In this document: one piece after another, positions 15,668 to 24,837 of the stretch | How the letters are laid out: each line of letters starts with the position of its first letter | How positions within the stretch are numbered: the first letter of the stretch is position 1 | Assembly (NCBI RefSeq): GCF_019799925.1 | Contig: NZ_JABGCG010000012.1 | Location: forward strand, 91,040-155,039 | Direction of reading: 5' to 3' | Source: Blastococcus sp. CPCC 205250 | GTDB lineage: Bacteria; Actinomycetota; Actinomycetes; Mycobacteriales; Geodermatophilaceae | Length of the DNA: 64,000 bases | Translations under genes and position numbers: made by a program | The notes under the pieces: model-generated | Database searches by the model: none | Seen by the model: only the letters and a program-made list of their open reading frames with translations | What the model was told of the DNA's origin: nothing

Positions 15668-16261
15668 GTGGCCGCCGATCCCCCGCCGCCCGTCCGGCTG
15701 GTGCCCTTCGAGCCGGAGCAGCTGCTCGTCGTGCTGCCGTGGTTCGACCACCCCGAGGTGCAGCGGCACCTGGGCGACCGCACGTGGCCCGAGCGGGAGA
15801 TGGCGCTGCGGACGGGCACGCCGCCGTTCGACGAGTTCCGCGGCCGGCGTGTGCTGCGCACCCACACGTTCGTGGCCGTGGACGACGACGACCGTCCCGT
15901 GGCGCAGATCGGCGGCGACGTCTACGACCGGTGGACGACGTGGGACCCGGCGACCGGACGGGTCACGGCGACCGACCTCCGCCGCAGCATGGGAGCGGCC
16001 TACGTCGTCGACCCGGCCCGATGGGGACGCGGCTACGGGCGCGCCACGATCCGCGCGCTGGTCGACGCGCCCGACACCGCCGACGTCGAGCTGTTCGTGC
16101 TGGGCATCGACCCCGCCAACACCGCGAGCCTGCGGGCAGCGGCCGCCGCGGGGTTCACGCCGCTGACGACCGAGCCCGACGCCGAGGACATGGTCCACGT
16201 GCAGCTCCCCCGCCGCCGCACCCCCGGGACGTCGTCCCCTGCTGGCACCCTGCCGGCATGA
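15668..16261 (+). CDS. GNAT family N-acetyltransferase
   Basis: 197 aa. RimJ/RimL-like layout: PWFDHPEVQRHLGDR near the start, the acetyl-CoA loop GRGYGRATIRAL, and IDPANTASLRAAAAAGF at the end. GTG 15668 follows CAGGGT by 6 nt, hence probably leaderless and divergent from the methyltransferase (64 nt apart). The stop overlaps the next start (ATGA at 16258-16261). Substrate unknown. Confidence 0.85.
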   Translation: MAADPPPPVRLVPFEPEQLLVVLPWFDHPEVQRHLGDRTWPEREMALRTGTPPFDEFRGRRVLRTHTFVAVDDDDRPVAQIGGDVYDRWTTWDPATGRVTATDLRRSMGAAYVVDPARWGRGYGRATIRALVDAPDTADVELFVLGIDPANTASLRAAAAAGFTPLTTEPDAEDMVHVQLPRRRTPGTSSPAGTLPA

Positions 16262-17337
16262 CGGCTGCCGCCCCGACGATCGAGCCGCGCGAACTGGCGC
16301 TGCTCCGCCTGGTCGCCCAGCGGCTGGCCGGGCCGCCCGCCGCGGACGCGGCCGACGCCGTCCGCGGCCTGCTGTGCGTCCAGGGGCAGGACCTGCCGGG
16401 CGCGCTGACCTCGGTCGCGCTGCGCACCCGGGACCGCACGCTGGAGGGGGTGCGCGCGGCGCTGGACTCCGGCGCGGTCGTCCGCTCCTGGCCGATGCGC
16501 AGCACCCTGCACCTGGTGCCGGCCGAGGACCTGGCCTGGCTGCTGGAGCTGTGCGGGCCGCGGGTGCTCGCCGGCGCCGCCACGCGGCGGGCCACGCTGG
16601 GCATCACCGAGGCCGACACCGAGCGGGCCCGCGGTCAGGCGGTCACGGCCCTCTCCGGCGGCGGTCGGCTCGGCCGCGCCGCGCTGCTGGCCGCGATCGG
16701 CGAGGCCGTCGACGTCAGCGGCCAGCGCGGGTACCACCTGCTCTGGTACCTCGCGCAGACCGGCACCCTCTGCCTGGGTCCGATGGAGGGCGGCGAGCAG
16801 GCCTTCGTGCTCCTCGACGAGTGGGTGCCCTCGCCGCGGCGGCCGGCGCGCGAGGAGGCGCTGGCCGAGCTGGCCCGCCGCTACCTGACCGGCCACGGTC
16901 CGGCCTCGGCCGCCGACCTCGCCCGCTGGGCCGGGCTCCCGCTGCGCGACGTCCGCGCCGGTATCGCCGCCGTCCGCGACGACCTGGCCGCGGTCGAGGT
17001 CGGGGGCCGGGAGCTGCTGATGGCCCCGGACCTCCCGGACCGGCTGGCGGCCTGCCGCGCCGAGGTGTCCGGCGCCGTCGTGCTGCTGCCCGGCTTCGAC
17101 GAGATGGTGCTCGGTTACGCCGACCGGACGTGCACCGTGCCGGCCGAGTTCGCCGACCGCATCGTCCCGGGCGGCAACGGGGTGTTCCGGCCGACGGTGG
17201 TGCACGGCGGCCGCGCGCTGGGCACCTGGCGGTGGAAGGGCAGCGGCGCGAAGCGGGTGCTGACCACCGAGCCGTTCACCGCCTTCCCCGACGAGGTCGC
17301 CGCCGCCGTCCCGGAGGTCGCGGCCGCCCTGCCCTGA
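16258..17337 (+). CDS. AlkZ/YcaQ-like winged-helix protein (HTH_42), putative DNA glycosylase
   Basis: 359 aa. Matches the HTH_42 superfamily that includes AlkZ and YcaQ glycosylases: LLCVQGQDLPGALTSVALR near 42-60 contains the Q-x-Q motif, followed by WPMRSTLHLV and a C-terminal GTWRWKG segment. Family members excise alkylated or crosslinked bases, sometimes as self-resistance to natural products. It is coupled to the acetyltransferase gene by an ATGA overlap. No toxin or biosynthetic cluster is adjacent, so a general repair role is more likely. Confidence 0.82.
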   Translation: MTAAAPTIEPRELALLRLVAQRLAGPPAADAADAVRGLLCVQGQDLPGALTSVALRTRDRTLEGVRAALDSGAVVRSWPMRSTLHLVPAEDLAWLLELCGPRVLAGAATRRATLGITEADTERARGQAVTALSGGGRLGRAALLAAIGEAVDVSGQRGYHLLWYLAQTGTLCLGPMEGGEQAFVLLDEWVPSPRRPAREEALAELARRYLTGHGPASAADLARWAGLPLRDVRAGIAAVRDDLAAVEVGGRELLMAPDLPDRLAACRAEVSGAVVLLPGFDEMVLGYADRTCTVPAEFADRIVPGGNGVFRPTVVHGGRALGTWRWKGSGAKRVLTTEPFTAFPDEVAAAVPEVAAALP

Positions 17338-17373
17338 CGTGCACCGAGGTGGTGGCCGGACGAAGCTGGGGCC

Positions 17374-18345
17374 ATGGAGTACACCCGCCTGGGCAGCACC
17401 GGCCTGCAGGTCTCGCGGATCTGCCTGGGGATGATGAGCTTCGGCGACCCGGACCGGGGCACGCACCCGTGGAGCCTGCCGGAGGAGGAGAGCCGGCGGC
17501 TCATCGAGAAGGCGCTGAGCTCGGGCATCACCTTCCTCGACACGGCGAACGTCTACTCGGCCGGCTCCAGCGAGGAGATCACCGGTCGCGCCGTCCGCGA
17601 CTTCGCCGACCGCGAGGACGTCGTCCTCGCGACCAAGGTGCACGGCCGCATGCGTCCTGGTCCCAACGGTGCGGGGCTCTCCCGCAAGGCGATCACCGCC
17701 GAGCTCGAGGCCTCGCTGCGGCGGCTGGGCACCGACTACGTCGACCTGTACCAGATCCACCGCTGGGACCCGCACACGCCGATCGAGGAGACGCTGGAGG
17801 CGCTGGACGCCGCCGTCCGGTCGGGCAAGGTCCGCTACCTCGGGGCCTCGTCGATGTGGGCCTGGCAGTTCAGCAAGGCGCTGTACACCGCCGGCGAGCA
17901 CGGCTGGCACCGCTTCGTGTCGATGCAGGACCACTACAACCTGCTCAACCGGGAGGAGGAGCGGGAGATGCACCCGCTGTGCGCCGACCAGGGCATCGGG
18001 GTGATCCCGTGGAGCCCGCTGGCCCGCGGCCGGCTGACCCGCGACTGGGACGAGGCGACCTCGCGCTCGGAGACCGACGAGTTCGGCAAGCGGCTGTACG
18101 ACGAGGCCTCGGACCGGGCCGTCGTGGAGCGGGTGGCCGAGGTCGCCGCCGAGCGCGGCGTCTCCCGAGCGCAGGTGGCGCTGGCGTGGGTGCTGAGCAA
18201 GCCGGTGGTGTCGGCCCCGATCGTCGGGGTCACCCGGGACGCGCACCTGGACGACGCCGTCGCCGCCGTCGACCTGGAGCTGACCGCCGAGGAGATCGCC
18301 CGGCTCGAGGAGCCCTACCGGCCGCACGAGGTCGTCGGCTTCTGA
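17374..18345 (+). CDS. Aldo/keto reductase
   Basis: 323 aa (beta/alpha)8 reductase. Catalytic Asp, Tyr, Lys and His can be seen: FLDTANVYSAGSSEEI, VLATKVHG and LYQIHRWDP. The C-terminal SAPIVGVTRDAHLDDAV binds NADPH. It resembles the AKR11/YajO group acting on aldehydes and ketones. ATG 17374 comes 6 nt after a weak GAAGCT -10, and may be leaderless. Stand-alone gene. Confidence 0.9.
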   Translation: MEYTRLGSTGLQVSRICLGMMSFGDPDRGTHPWSLPEEESRRLIEKALSSGITFLDTANVYSAGSSEEITGRAVRDFADREDVVLATKVHGRMRPGPNGAGLSRKAITAELEASLRRLGTDYVDLYQIHRWDPHTPIEETLEALDAAVRSGKVRYLGASSMWAWQFSKALYTAGEHGWHRFVSMQDHYNLLNREEEREMHPLCADQGIGVIPWSPLARGRLTRDWDEATSRSETDEFGKRLYDEASDRAVVERVAEVAAERGVSRAQVALAWVLSKPVVSAPIVGVTRDAHLDDAVAAVDLELTAEEIARLEEPYRPHEVVGF

Positions 18346-18364
18346 GGGAGGACCCCGCCTCAGG

Positions 18365-18850
18365 TCAGCGGGAGAAGAGGCGGGCGAGGAAGCCCCTCCT
18401 CGCCGGCTGCCAGCCGGCCGAGGCGAGCAGGTCGAACAGCGGCTGCTTGATCCGCGAGGTCTCGAACGAGTAGCTCCAGGTGTGCCCGGACTCCCCGTGC
18501 GAGGTCGCCCGGAGCGCCGCGCCACCGCCCCACTGCTTCCCGATGCTCTTGCCTCGGAAGAGGTCCTTCTGCCCGGAGAAGCCGATGCTGCCGTCGCTGC
18601 GCAGGCCACCGTGCGTCTGGCTGTCGGACTTCCGCTCGACGAACTCGTACGTGCCCGCCACCTCGTCCAGCGTGACGGTGATCGCGTAGTCCACGTCGAT
18701 CGTCCCGCCCGCGACCAGGTTCGAGTAGCCGACGTCGGCCACGTCCCACGTGCCGATGACCCGGTTGCCCTCGCAGGTGTAGCGGAAGGGCTGCCCGGGC
18801 GGGTGGAGCTCGGCGGCGATGCGGGCGCAGGTCTCGGCGATGGTGGGCAT
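18365..18850 (-). CDS. Conserved hypothetical protein
   Basis: 161 aa, soluble, with no signal peptide. Beta-rich segments (FRYTCEGNRVIGTWDVADV, YAITVTLDEVAGTYEFVE) are followed by a Gly-rich stretch and a C-terminal basic helix ending LARLFSR. I do not recognise the family. ATG 18850 is chosen because upstream sequence lacks coding bias. It converges with the aldo-keto reductase, only 19 nt away. Confidence 0.65.
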   Translation of the reverse strand: MPTIAETCARIAAELHPPGQPFRYTCEGNRVIGTWDVADVGYSNLVAGGTIDVDYAITVTLDEVAGTYEFVERKSDSQTHGGLRSDGSIGFSGQKDLFRGKSIGKQWGGGAALRATSHGESGHTWSYSFETSRIKQPLFDLLASAGWQPARRGFLARLFSR

Positions 18851-18951
18851 GGCGCGGTCCGATCGGGTCCGGGGAGTCGGTCGGCCGCGCAGTCTGGCCC
18901 TCCCGGTCGCACGGGACCAGACCACCGCGCGCGGTGATCCGGTCCGGTGCG

Positions 18952-19413
18952 TCACGCCGGGTTCGCGGGGTCCGCTCGCTCGACGACGAAGACGGGGATG
19001 ACCCGGTCGGTCTTCTGCTGGTACTCGGCGTAGGGCGGGTAGGCCGCGACCGCGCGCTCCCACCACTGCGCCTTCTCCTCGCCGGTGACCTCGCGGGCGA
19101 CGCCGTCCCACGGCTCCGGTCCGTCCTGCACGGTGACCTGGTCCGGGTACGTGCGGAGGTTGGCGACCCACGCCGGGTCGGTCGGGGCCCCGCCCTGCGA
19201 GCCGACCATGGCGTAGGCGCCCTCGTGCTCCACCCGCATGAGCGCCTGCTTGCGCACCTTGCCCGACTTCGCGCCCCGGGTGCTGAAGATGCACACCGGC
19301 AGCCCGGTGTCCAGCAGCGTGTTGGCCTCGCGGCCGCCGGTGGCCTCGTAACGCTCCACCTGGTCGCGGACCCACTGCTGCGGACTCGGTTCGTACTCAC
19401 CCTCGAGCGGCAT
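18952..19413 (-). CDS. F420-dependent nitroreductase (Ddn/DUF385) family protein
   Basis: 153 aa. The N-terminal WVRDQVERYEATGG and the GLPVCIFSTRGAKSGKVRK segment are typical of deazaflavin-dependent Ddn-type proteins, which bind cofactor F420 and reduce quinones or nitro compounds. The ATG at 19413 is 6 nt after TAGGTT (19425-19420), so probably leaderless. Monocistronic as far as can be seen. Confidence 0.88.
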   Translation of the reverse strand: MPLEGEYEPSPQQWVRDQVERYEATGGREANTLLDTGLPVCIFSTRGAKSGKVRKQALMRVEHEGAYAMVGSQGGAPTDPAWVANLRTYPDQVTVQDGPEPWDGVAREVTGEEKAQWWERAVAAYPPYAEYQQKTDRVIPVFVVERADPANPA

Positions 19414-19422
19414 GGGACGAAC

Positions 19423-20688
19423 CTATGCCGGGCCGCTCGCACCGGCTCGGTGGGACGGCCACGCCGCGACGTGGTCGATGGTGTGCGGCACGAAGAAGCT
19501 CAGGTTGTCGGTGATCAGCCCGTCGCTCTCCCGGATGCCGAGCCCGGCGGGCTCGCCGTCGACCACCCACGCGCCGAGCACCGGGTGGTGCGGCCCGTCG
19601 ACGCCGGCGAAGTCCGGCAGCGGCGCGAACTCCTGCACGACGAAGCCCTCGGTGCCGTACCGGCCGGGCATGTCCAGCGCCACCTGCCCGTCGCGCACGA
19701 TCGCCACGTTCGCGCCCTCGCGGCCCCAGAGCGGCTTGCGCACGTACGTCCGCCACGACGAGGGCATCTCGTCGGCGAAGTAGGCCGGCAGGAGCAGCTG
19801 GGACAGCACCGGGTCGCTGCCGAACATCTCCCACAGCACCGGCAGGAGCGCCTTGGTGCTCCACAGCATCTTGTAGGCCGGCTCCACCCAGGTGGTCCCG
19901 CCCGGACGGGCGGCGTCGGCGAGCACCGAGGCGCCGAACTCGTCCTCGATCAGCCACTCCCAGGGATAGAGCTTGAAGACGACGTCGAGGTGGCGGCCCT
20001 GCGGGTCGTAGAACCGGCCGTCGCCGTCGTCGAGCACGATGTCCTCGACGACCAGCTCGATCGCCTCGTACCCGGCCTGCACCACGGTGTCCATGAGGTA
20101 CGCAACCGTCATCCGGTCCTCGCCGGACTTCTCCTCGCTGGTCCACGCCAGGTGCACGCGGGGCCGCACCCCGGTGCGCCGTTCCCAGCGCGTCAGGTTC
20201 CGCTGCCAGGCCGCGACGAGCTTCTCGTGCAGGGCGTTCCACTGGTCGGCGCCCTGGCCGGTGAACAGGTGCCAGTTCCACTGGGTGACCGCCGACTCCA
20301 CCAGGCCCGTGGGGGTGTCGGCGTTGAACTCCAGCAGCCGCGGCGGGCCGGTGCCGTCGTAGTGCAGGTCGAAGCGGCCGTACACGCTGGGCGGCTCGAC
20401 CTCCCACGTCCGGCGGATCTCCGGCCGCGCGATCGGGGGGACGCCCATCCGGTCGAACAGGTCCCGCTCGATGACGTGGTCGCCGGCCGCCTCGCACATG
20501 GAGAACAGCTGCGAGACCCAGCCCTCCAGCCGCTCGACCTCGGCCATCGTGAAGTCGTAGAACGGGCCCTCGCGCCAGTAGCTGCGGACCTCGCCGCCGG
20601 GCAGTCCGGTCCGGTTGTAGACCAGGCCCTGCGACTCGATCTCGGCCTCCCACCCGGGCCGGACGACGCCGCTCTCCAGCCGCCTCAA
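19423..20688 (-). CDS. Glutathionylspermidine synthase-like (GSP_synth) ATP-grasp protein
   Basis: 421 aa resembling the synthetase half of glutathionylspermidine synthase and E. coli YgiC/YjfC: LLEFNADTPTGLVE, KLYPWEWLIEDEFG, PAYKMLWSTKALLP, RKPLWGREGANV and SFFVPHTIDHVAAWP. These form the ATP-grasp and ligand-binding core. The probable start is TTG at 20688 giving (M)RRLESGVVRPGWE, overlapping the TGA of the upstream lipoprotein gene (TTGA). Actinobacteria lack glutathione, so the substrate must differ. Confidence 0.83.
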   Translation of the reverse strand: MRRLESGVVRPGWEAEIESQGLVYNRTGLPGGEVRSYWREGPFYDFTMAEVERLEGWVSQLFSMCEAAGDHVIERDLFDRMGVPPIARPEIRRTWEVEPPSVYGRFDLHYDGTGPPRLLEFNADTPTGLVESAVTQWNWHLFTGQGADQWNALHEKLVAAWQRNLTRWERRTGVRPRVHLAWTSEEKSGEDRMTVAYLMDTVVQAGYEAIELVVEDIVLDDGDGRFYDPQGRHLDVVFKLYPWEWLIEDEFGASVLADAARPGGTTWVEPAYKMLWSTKALLPVLWEMFGSDPVLSQLLLPAYFADEMPSSWRTYVRKPLWGREGANVAIVRDGQVALDMPGRYGTEGFVVQEFAPLPDFAGVDGPHHPVLGAWVVDGEPAGLGIRESDGLITDNLSFFVPHTIDHVAAWPSHRAGASGPA

Positions 20689-21083
20689 CTGCCGGCGCCG
20701 GTACCCGAGCGTCCGCCCGTGCCCGACCCGATGCCCCCGCTCACGCGGGTGCCGCCGCTGACCTTGCCCGAGGCGGGGAGACCGGCGTTGCGCCGGGCGG
20801 TGGTGTCCCGCGGGTCGATGCGCTGCCCACCGCCGGGCAGCACGGTGCCCGGCGACAGGCCCCGGCCGAACGCGCCGACGTAGAGGAAGAACAACCCACC
20901 GCCGCCGCCGCGGTAGCCGTCGTCGCAGAAGTCGTCGTCGACGATCTCGCCGTCCTCGTTGGTGCAGTAGGCGACCTGTTCGTCGTCGTCGTCGTCCACC
21001 CCGCACCCGGCGAGGAAGCCGGTGGCCGCGGTGGCCAGCACCGTCGTCGTCAGGGCGCTCTTGACGCGGTTGGAGACCGCCAT
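20685..21083 (-). CDS. Small Cys- and Gly-rich lipoprotein paired with the GSP_synth gene
   Basis: 132 aa with a lipobox FLAGC near 23-27, an Asp run, then a Cys pair (VAYCTNEDGEIVDDDFC) and a Gly-rich tail. ATG 21083 has GGAGG 5 nt upstream. It is translationally coupled to the GSP_synth-like gene. In E. coli the related YgiC is also encoded beside a DUF1190 lipoprotein (YgiB), so the pairing may be functional. Function unknown. Confidence 0.75.
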   Translation of the reverse strand: MAVSNRVKSALTTTVLATAATGFLAGCGVDDDDDEQVAYCTNEDGEIVDDDFCDDGYRGGGGGLFFLYVGAFGRGLSPGTVLPGGGQRIDPRDTTARRNAGLPASGKVSGGTRVSGGIGSGTGGRSGTGAGS

Positions 21084-21198
21084 CGACCCTCCTGGGGTTC
21101 TCGAGACTGCCCCGACAGTAGTTGACGGACCGCGCCTCCCCCCGCGCCTCGCAGGCTCGGCACGGGCACCTGCGACGGAGCCGGGTTACCGTCGCCCG

Positions 21199-22791
21199 AT
21201 GGCCGAGCCGACCGGACCCGCCGACGACCCCGCCGCCCGCATCGCCGCCGGTTACCCGGCCGCCGGCGCGGCACTGGAACTGGGCGCCGTGGTGGTCGAC
21301 GGGCAGCCGCACCCCGGCGCCCGGGTCCGCGTCCCGCTGGCGATGCTCAACCGGCACGGGCTGATCGCCGGGGCGACCGGCACCGGGAAGACCAAGACCC
21401 TGCAGCTGATGGCCGAGCAGCTGTCGGCGGCCGGCGTGCCCGTGGTCGTGGCCGACCTCAAGGGCGACCTCGCCGGGCTCGCCCGCCCGGGGACCGAGGA
21501 CGACCGCGTCCGGGCACGGGCCGCGGCCACCGGCGACGACTGGGCGCCGACCGGCTTCCCGGTCGAGTACCTGGCGCTGGGCGGCCTGGGCACGGGCGTC
21601 CCGGTCCGCGCCACCGTCACCGACTTCGGCCCGGTGCTGCTCTCCCGGGTGCTCGACCTCAACGCCACGCAGGAGAGCTCGCTGGGCCTGGTGTTCCACC
21701 ACGCCGACGCCGCCGGCCTGCCGCTGCTCGACCTCGCCGACCTGCGCGCCGTCCTCACCTGGCTCACGAGCACGGACGGCAAGAGCGACCTGGAGGGCCT
21801 GGGCGGGCTGTCGAAGGCGACGGCGGGCGTCATCCTCCGGGAGCTCGTCGCCCTGGAGGACCTCGGCGGGGACGTCTTCTTCGGGGAGCCCGCCTTCGAC
21901 CCGGCCGACCTGATCCGGACGGCGGCCGACGGCCGCGGGCTGATCAGCGCGGTCGAGCTGCCCGCGATCCAGGACCGCCCGGCGCTGTTCTCCACCTTCC
22001 TCATGTGGCTGCTCGCCGAGCTGTTCGAGGAGCTGCCCGAGGTCGGCGACCTGGACCAGCCGGTGCTGGTGTTCTTCCTCGACGAGGCCCACCTGCTGTT
22101 CACCGGCGCGAGCAAGGCGTTCCTCGAGGCGGTCACCCGGACGGTGCGGCTGATCCGGTCGAAGGGGGTCGGGGTCTTCTTCGTGACCCAGAACCCCACC
22201 GACGTCCCGCGCCCGGTGCTGGCCCAGCTGGGCAACCGCGTCCAGCACGCCCTGCGCACCTTCACGCCCGAGGACGCCGACGCGCTGAAGAAGACCGTCA
22301 AGACGTTCCCGCGCAGCGAGGACTACGACATCGCCACGCTGCTCACCTCGCTGGGCACCGGGGAGGCCGCGGTGACGGTGCTCACCGAGCGCGGGTCGCC
22401 GACACCGGTGGCGTGGACGATGCTGCGGGCGCCCCGCGCGCACATGGGCACCCTCGACGCCGCCGAGCTCGCCGCGGCCGTGGCCGCCTCACCCCTGCAG
22501 GCCCGGTACGGCGCCGCCGTCGACCGGCAATCCGCCCGCGAGATGCTCGCCGCCCGGCTGGCGCCCCCGCCTCCCCCGCCGCCACCGGCCCCGTCCGCGC
22601 CCGAGCCGCTCCCACCCCTGCCCAGCCCCTGGCCGGAGATGGAGCCGCCGCCGCCCCCGCGGCGCGGGCGGCGCTCGGGGACCGACGACCTGCTGGGCTC
22701 GGCGCTGGGCTCCTTCGCCCGCTCCGTCGGGTCGGCGCTTGGCCGGGAGATCACCCGCGGGCTGTTCGGCACGCGGCGCCGCCGGCGCTGA
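21199..22791 (+). CDS. HerA-like helicase / DUF853 (YjgR-type) ATPase
   Basis: 530 aa. Walker A GATGTGKTKT at 58-67, Walker B FFLDEAHLLF near 295, then a QNPTDVPRPVLAQLGNRVQHALR segment typical of YjgR-type HerA/FtsK-superfamily ATPases. A Pro-rich stretch (about 455-490) precedes a C-terminal basic tail ending GTRRRRR. ATG 21199 follows TACCGT by 6 nt and is probably leaderless. The family's biological role is unclear. Confidence 0.88.
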   Translation: MAEPTGPADDPAARIAAGYPAAGAALELGAVVVDGQPHPGARVRVPLAMLNRHGLIAGATGTGKTKTLQLMAEQLSAAGVPVVVADLKGDLAGLARPGTEDDRVRARAAATGDDWAPTGFPVEYLALGGLGTGVPVRATVTDFGPVLLSRVLDLNATQESSLGLVFHHADAAGLPLLDLADLRAVLTWLTSTDGKSDLEGLGGLSKATAGVILRELVALEDLGGDVFFGEPAFDPADLIRTAADGRGLISAVELPAIQDRPALFSTFLMWLLAELFEELPEVGDLDQPVLVFFLDEAHLLFTGASKAFLEAVTRTVRLIRSKGVGVFFVTQNPTDVPRPVLAQLGNRVQHALRTFTPEDADALKKTVKTFPRSEDYDIATLLTSLGTGEAAVTVLTERGSPTPVAWTMLRAPRAHMGTLDAAELAAAVAASPLQARYGAAVDRQSAREMLAARLAPPPPPPPPAPSAPEPLPPLPSPWPEMEPPPPPRRGRRSGTDDLLGSALGSFARSVGSALGREITRGLFGTRRRRR

Positions 22792-22858
22792 GCAGGCGGG
22801 GCGCGGCGTCCGGCGATAGCGTGCCGCTGCCGTCCCGCTCTCCTCACCGGAGGCCCCG

Positions 22859-23707
22859 ATGACCGCCAAGCAGCCGAACGAGATCGCCGAGGTCGCGGCC
22901 GAGACGGGCGCCAAGAAGGTGCACCGCAGCTGGGACCGCGTCGTGGTCAGCGCCTTCCTCGCCGGCGCCTACATCGCCTTCGGCGCGATGGTGGCGATCA
23001 CCGTCTCCTCCGGCCTGGACCCCGAGACCTGGGGGACGCTGCCGACCCTGTGGACCGGCGCGGCGTTCACCCTCGGCCTGGTGCTCGTGCTGATCGCCGG
23101 CTCGGACCTCGCGACGGGCAACATGATGCTGGTGCCCCTCGGGGCGATGCAGGGCCGCATCTCCCTCGGCGACGTCGCCCGCAACCTCACCCTGGTGCTG
23201 CTGGGCAACCTGCTCGGCGCACTGTTCGTGGCGTACTTCCTCGCCGTGTCGACCGGGGTGATCGGGGACGCCGACAGCTCCGGGTCCGCCGGCCTGACCT
23301 TCGAGCGGCTGGCCCAGATCGCGGAGGGCAAGACCTCCGGTCACACGGCCTGGGAGATCTTCCTGCGCGGCGTGGGCTGCAACTGGCTGGTCTGCCTGGC
23401 CGTGTGGATGTCGCTGTCGTCCACGACCATCTCGGGGAAGATCCTCGCGATCTTCTTCCCGATCATGGCTTTCGTCGCGATGGGGTTCGACCACGTCGTC
23501 GCCAACATGTTCTTCCTGCCGACCGCGATCTTCGCCGGCGTCCCGGACGTCGGCTGGGGCGACACGCTGCTCAACTGGGTGCTGGCCGGAGCGGGCAACC
23601 TCGTCGGCGCCGTCGTCTTCGTGTCGACGTCGTACTGGTACCTGTTCCTCCGCGACCAGCCGGCGACGGCGCCCGCGACGGGCGGGGAGGCCCCCGAGCG
23701 CGCATGA
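22859..23707 (+). CDS. Formate/nitrite transporter (FNT) family channel
   Basis: 282 aa with six membrane segments. FNT signatures: LVLIAGSDLATGNMM and GVGCNWLVCLAVWMS, the second matching the NxxV/ICLG-type motif of the channel. It would transport formate, nitrite or hydrosulfide. ATG 22859 follows CACCGGAGGCCCCG (GGAGG). No nitrite or formate enzymes are adjacent, so the substrate is open. Confidence 0.9.
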   Translation: MTAKQPNEIAEVAAETGAKKVHRSWDRVVVSAFLAGAYIAFGAMVAITVSSGLDPETWGTLPTLWTGAAFTLGLVLVLIAGSDLATGNMMLVPLGAMQGRISLGDVARNLTLVLLGNLLGALFVAYFLAVSTGVIGDADSSGSAGLTFERLAQIAEGKTSGHTAWEIFLRGVGCNWLVCLAVWMSLSSTTISGKILAIFFPIMAFVAMGFDHVVANMFFLPTAIFAGVPDVGWGDTLLNWVLAGAGNLVGAVVFVSTSYWYLFLRDQPATAPATGGEAPERA

Positions 23708-23783
23708 CGGGCGCCCCGCCGGGGCAGTGCCTCCGTCGCCGGTGCCCACGGGGGTGCCGCGTCGACCGGGAGGACCACCAGCC

Positions 23784-24716
23784 ATGAGGTACCGCGAGTC
23801 CGGCCGGCTGGACACCTCGGGGGTTCAGGACCGCCGCGGCCGCGGCGGCATGGGCGGCGGCGGGCGCGGCCTGGCCGTCGGCGGCGGCGGGCTCGGCCTG
23901 GTCGGCGTCCTGGTCCTGGTGCTGTTCCAGGTGATCGGCGGGGGCGGTGGCGGCGGTGGCGTCGGCGCGGGGGCCCTGGGCGGCCAGCTCGGGGGTCTCG
24001 GCGAGGGCCAGACGGCCGACAACGGGCAGCTCGAGCAGCAGTGCCAGACCGGCGCCGACGCCAACGACTCCGTCGACTGCGCCGTCGTCGCCGACATCGA
24101 GTCGATCCAGGACTACTGGTCCGGCGTCCTGGGTGACCGGTACGTGCCCACCGACACGGTCTTCTTCTCCGGGCAGGTGCAGACCAGCTGCGGTGGGGCG
24201 ACCAGCGGGTCCGGGCCCTTCTACTGCCCGGCCGACCAGCTCGTGTACATCGACCTGACCTTCTTCGAGACGCTGCAGGAGCAGTTCGGCGCCGAGGGTG
24301 GGCTGTTCGTCAACGCCTACGTGATCGCCCACGAGTACGGCCACCACGTGCAGAACCTGCTCGGCTACAACCAGCAGGTGACCCCGGGCGAGACCGGGCC
24401 CGAGAGCGGCACGGTGCGCCTGGAGCTGCAGGCCGACTGCTTCGCCGGCAGCTGGGCCAACCACGCCGAGACGGTGCCCGACGAGTCCGGCCAGCCGCTG
24501 ATCGCCGAGATCACCCAGGACGACATCGACCGCGCCCTGGACGCCGCCGGCCGGATCGGCGACGACTTCATCCAGCGCGAGCTCGGTGGCGGCAACGTCG
24601 ACCAGGACGCCTTCACCCACGGCTCCTCGGAGCAGCGGCAGCGCTGGTTCACGACCGGGTACGAGACCGGCGACCCGGGGCAGTGCGACACCTTCGCCAC
24701 CGACGACCTGGGCTGA
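23784..24716 (+). CDS. Neutral zinc metallopeptidase (YpfJ / KPN_02809 family), membrane-anchored
   Basis: 310 aa. MRYRESGRLDTSGVQDRRG N terminus typical of the family, one membrane helix (about 36-52), Gly-rich linker, then the peptidase domain with zinc motif HEYGHH and a downstream ELQADCFAG providing the third ligand. It faces outside. ATG 23784 has GGGAGGA 12 nt upstream. Substrates are not known for the family. Confidence 0.9.
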   Translation: MRYRESGRLDTSGVQDRRGRGGMGGGGRGLAVGGGGLGLVGVLVLVLFQVIGGGGGGGGVGAGALGGQLGGLGEGQTADNGQLEQQCQTGADANDSVDCAVVADIESIQDYWSGVLGDRYVPTDTVFFSGQVQTSCGGATSGSGPFYCPADQLVYIDLTFFETLQEQFGAEGGLFVNAYVIAHEYGHHVQNLLGYNQQVTPGETGPESGTVRLELQADCFAGSWANHAETVPDESGQPLIAEITQDDIDRALDAAGRIGDDFIQRELGGGNVDQDAFTHGSSEQRQRWFTTGYETGDPGQCDTFATDDLG

Positions 24717-24751
24717 CGGAGGACCCACCTCCGAGGGCCGCGGTGCGTGCG

Positions 24752-24779
24752 CCGGTGCCGCGCTCTGGTGCGGCACCGG
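24752..24779 (+). terminator. Hairpin downstream of the metallopeptidase gene
   Basis: Arms CCGGTGCCGC (24752-24761) and GCGGCACCGG (24770-24779) around an 8-nt loop, 36 nt past the stop. Confidence 0.6.
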
Positions 24780-24837
24780 TGACGACCCGGCGGCACCCGC
24801 CGTGGGAGGCGCCTCCGGGGGACGTGAGGATGCCCGC

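Noticed and set aside
19423..22443. A 1,006-codon open frame on the minus strand extending the GSP_synth-like gene
   Set aside because: Its upstream part lies opposite the HerA-like ATPase and over the lipoprotein gene, with composition of a GC-rich shadow frame; the family N terminus begins at 20688.
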